From NCBI RefSeq assembly GCF_014651035.1, contig NZ_BMWC01000001.1, positions 961,581-1,025,580 on the forward strand: a stretch of 64,000 bases of DNA, given 5' to 3'. The notes beneath the pieces are model-generated. The model ran no database searches, was not told the origin of the DNA, and saw only the letters and a program-made list of their open reading frames with translations. The position numbers and the translations under genes are program-made. Below are positions 62,542-64,000 of this stretch, piece by piece; position 1 is the stretch's first letter; each line of letters begins with the position of its first letter. The DNA is from Streptomyces lomondensis. Lineage in GTDB: Bacteria > Actinomycetota > Actinomycetes > Streptomycetales > Streptomycetaceae.

Positions 62542-63909
62542 CTAGGCGAAGGTGCCGAGCAGCCGCCCGTACACCCCGAACACGCCGAGCACCAACGGGA
62601 ACAGGGCAATCACTGCCACGGACTCCAGCACGTCACCGGCCCGCCGCAGCCGCACCCGCACATGCTCGGCCGGCTCCACGGCCAGCACCACCAGAGGCAC
62701 GACAGCGACGAACCCGAGCACGGCGACAGGACCTACGGCGGCCGAGGTGTGGTCACCCCACACCACCACGAGCCGCACCGCGACGACGGCCGCCGCGACG
62801 AGCAACACCACGACCTCCGCGGTGAGCGGAAAGGCACGCGCCCGCAAGGCGAGCACGACCATCACGACGATGGCGAGCGACACCGTCCACACCGACACCG
62901 CGCGCAGGACGAGCACGCCGGCCGCACCCGCGGAGGCGGCGAGAGCAACGGTGGCCAGCACCAGCCCACGGTGGGTGGCCGCGAGCGCCGTACCCACCTG
63001 ATATCGGCTCACCGACACCCCGCCCGTACGCCGGTCGTCCAGCCCGGTCAGCCCGGACGCCATCAGCGCGAGCCGCGGCAGCATCCCGAGGACGACGACG
63101 GAGACGACGGCGAGCAACGCACCGACCCGCGCCTGCTGGGTAGCGGTCTGCGCCCCGCCCTGCAGCCCGAGGGCCGCTTCCCACACCACCAGGCAGCCGG
63201 CGACAGCCCCGGCGCCGATCAGCGCACCACGCCCCGACGGCGTGAACCATCCGGCGAGCAACAGCGCGAGCGTCACGCCACCCGCGACACCCGCCAGCCG
63301 CACCGCACCGTCCCAGCCGTAGGCATCGGCACAGGTCCAGGTGCCCAGGACGGCCAGTGCGGCGGCCGTGACGATCAGGGTGGCGGCGAGCGCGTGCCGC
63401 CGGGCGCGCCCGAGGAGGACACCGGCTACGGCGCATCCCAGGGCAGCGGCGAGAAGACCCGCACCGACTGCGGACAAGGCGAACTGGCCCCGGGCCAGAA
63501 TTCCGGCGGCCAAGGCCCACAGGACGGTCGCACACCCGGCGACAACGCGCCGCACGGCAGGCCGCCACCGCCAGACCCGCAGGTCGAGATCGTCGGCGAC
63601 TTCGTCGGTGACGTCATGGACGACGGGCGCGGAAGGGGCATCCTCCACCCGCACCAGCCGCAGCACGGCACCGTCGGCCACACCGGCCGACTCCAGGGTG
63701 CTGTCGTGCGCCAGCGCGGACCCCTCCGGGGTGACCAGATGCCGCAACTCGGGCCGGGCCCCCACCCGGTCGTCCAGGATTCGCATGACCTCCGGCAGCA
63801 GAACCCCGACGGGCTCCCGCGACGGCAGCACGAGGTCGACCCGACGCCGCTCACCGACCAGGGTGATCCGGCTCAGCGCCGTACGGCTGTTGGTCGCCGA
63901 ACGACTCAA
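62542..63909 (-). CDS. eccD: Type VII secretion integral membrane protein EccD
   Basis: 455-residue membrane channel component. An N-terminal ubiquitin-like (YukD) domain (ITLVGERRRVDLVLPS ... DGAVLRLVR) is followed by about eleven hydrophobic helices (residues ~135-455), the normal EccD plan. The only available start is TTG 63909: an in-frame stop lies ~30 bases upstream and the ribosome-binding site is weak. First visible gene of the operon. EccB, EccE, MycP and WXG100 substrates are not in the window and may lie beyond its end. Confidence 0.88.
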   Translation of the reverse strand: MSRSATNSRTALSRITLVGERRRVDLVLPSREPVGVLLPEVMRILDDRVGARPELRHLVTPEGSALAHDSTLESAGVADGAVLRLVRVEDAPSAPVVHDVTDEVADDLDLRVWRWRPAVRRVVAGCATVLWALAAGILARGQFALSAVGAGLLAAALGCAVAGVLLGRARRHALAATLIVTAAALAVLGTWTCADAYGWDGAVRLAGVAGGVTLALLLAGWFTPSGRGALIGAGAVAGCLVVWEAALGLQGGAQTATQQARVGALLAVVSVVVLGMLPRLALMASGLTGLDDRRTGGVSVSRYQVGTALAATHRGLVLATVALAASAGAAGVLVLRAVSVWTVSLAIVVMVVLALRARAFPLTAEVVVLLVAAAVVAVRLVVVWGDHTSAAVGPVAVLGFVAVVPLVVLAVEPAEHVRVRLRRAGDVLESVAVIALFPLVLGVFGVYGRLLGTFA

Positions 63910-64000
63910 GGACCCGTGGACATCACGTGTTCGAACCTATCACCGAGAAGGAGAGACAGAAGGGGCGGAAGTGGTGGGGGCCTCCTGCCCCGAGGACGGC
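63910..64000. other. Upstream region of eccD, window edge
   Basis: About 90 bases with no gene recognised on either strand. Likely contains the eccD leader or promoter. Confidence 0.3.

Noticed and set aside
1..64000. CRISPR arrays, tRNA or rRNA genes
   Set aside because: No regularly spaced repeats and no recognisable tRNA or rRNA sequence were seen on either strand.

Overview
The window is high-GC actinobacterial DNA, almost certainly Streptomyces. The codons are strongly G/C-ending, there are Tat-exported glycosidases, and it carries a Pgl-type BREX system, bald-type regulatory gene remnants and a type VII secretion cluster. No rRNA, tRNA or CRISPR array was seen.

Layout. (1) 1-14.8 kb is a fucose or fuco-oligosaccharide utilisation locus. 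It holds a secreted GH95 fucosidase, a GH29 fucosidase in a 4-gene operon with a sugar ABC importer (binding protein plus two permeases), a divergent AraC regulator and a second, secreted GH29 enzyme. A quasi-palindromic element with core CATCCGAT occurs in pairs upstream of both secreted enzymes. A dienelactone hydrolase and a broken RiPP-type methyltransferase sit inside the locus. (2) 14.9-20.2 kb is a gene graveyard. It contains a broken IS982-type transposase, two intact SnoaL-like genes and a third broken copy, an HxlR regulator with a TTACC-N3-GGTAA operator, a RibD/DHFR-type gene with an amber stop, and a GDSL hydrolase/alpha-beta hydrolase chimera. (3) 20.3-55.7 kb is a defence island. 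A giant DUF4011-helicase-nuclease-DUF3320 protein (Hhe-like) precedes a BREX type 2 (Pgl) system: pglW, pglX, pglY, pglZ, brxD, brxHI. Between pglX and pglY lie about 6 kb of regulatory genes and remnants plus a YefM/YoeB toxin-antitoxin pair. Between pglZ and brxD lies an oppositely oriented two-gene operon: a DUF262 (GmrS-like) protein and a protein I read as CBS-pair plus HEPN-like C-terminus. (4) 56-64 kb is a minus-strand type VII secretion operon: eccD, a MinD/ParA-like ATPase, eccC (with a 2-base frameshift) and a DUF6177-type gene.

How it works together. PglW (kinase), PglX (methyltransferase), PglY (ATPase), PglZ (phosphatase fold), BrxD and BrxHI should form the BREX-2 anti-phage complex. 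The nested DUF262 + CBS/HEPN operon is the best candidate for an undescribed accessory or stand-alone defence module. Its DUF262 protein lacks the usual histidines of the HNH-like tail, and its partner carries an Rx4H motif typical of HEPN ribonucleases. An imperfect 110-base direct repeat at 5.9 kb and 55.8 kb brackets the whole 50 kb block, which raises the possibility of an island boundary.

Several genes are broken by single-base or short changes (about 5.64, 15.17, 17.12, 18.24, 18.96, 35.99 and 59.64 kb). Others are fused to foreign fragments (18.74, 36.6 and 40.4 kb). These are either real decay or, for the frameshifts, possible sequence errors.
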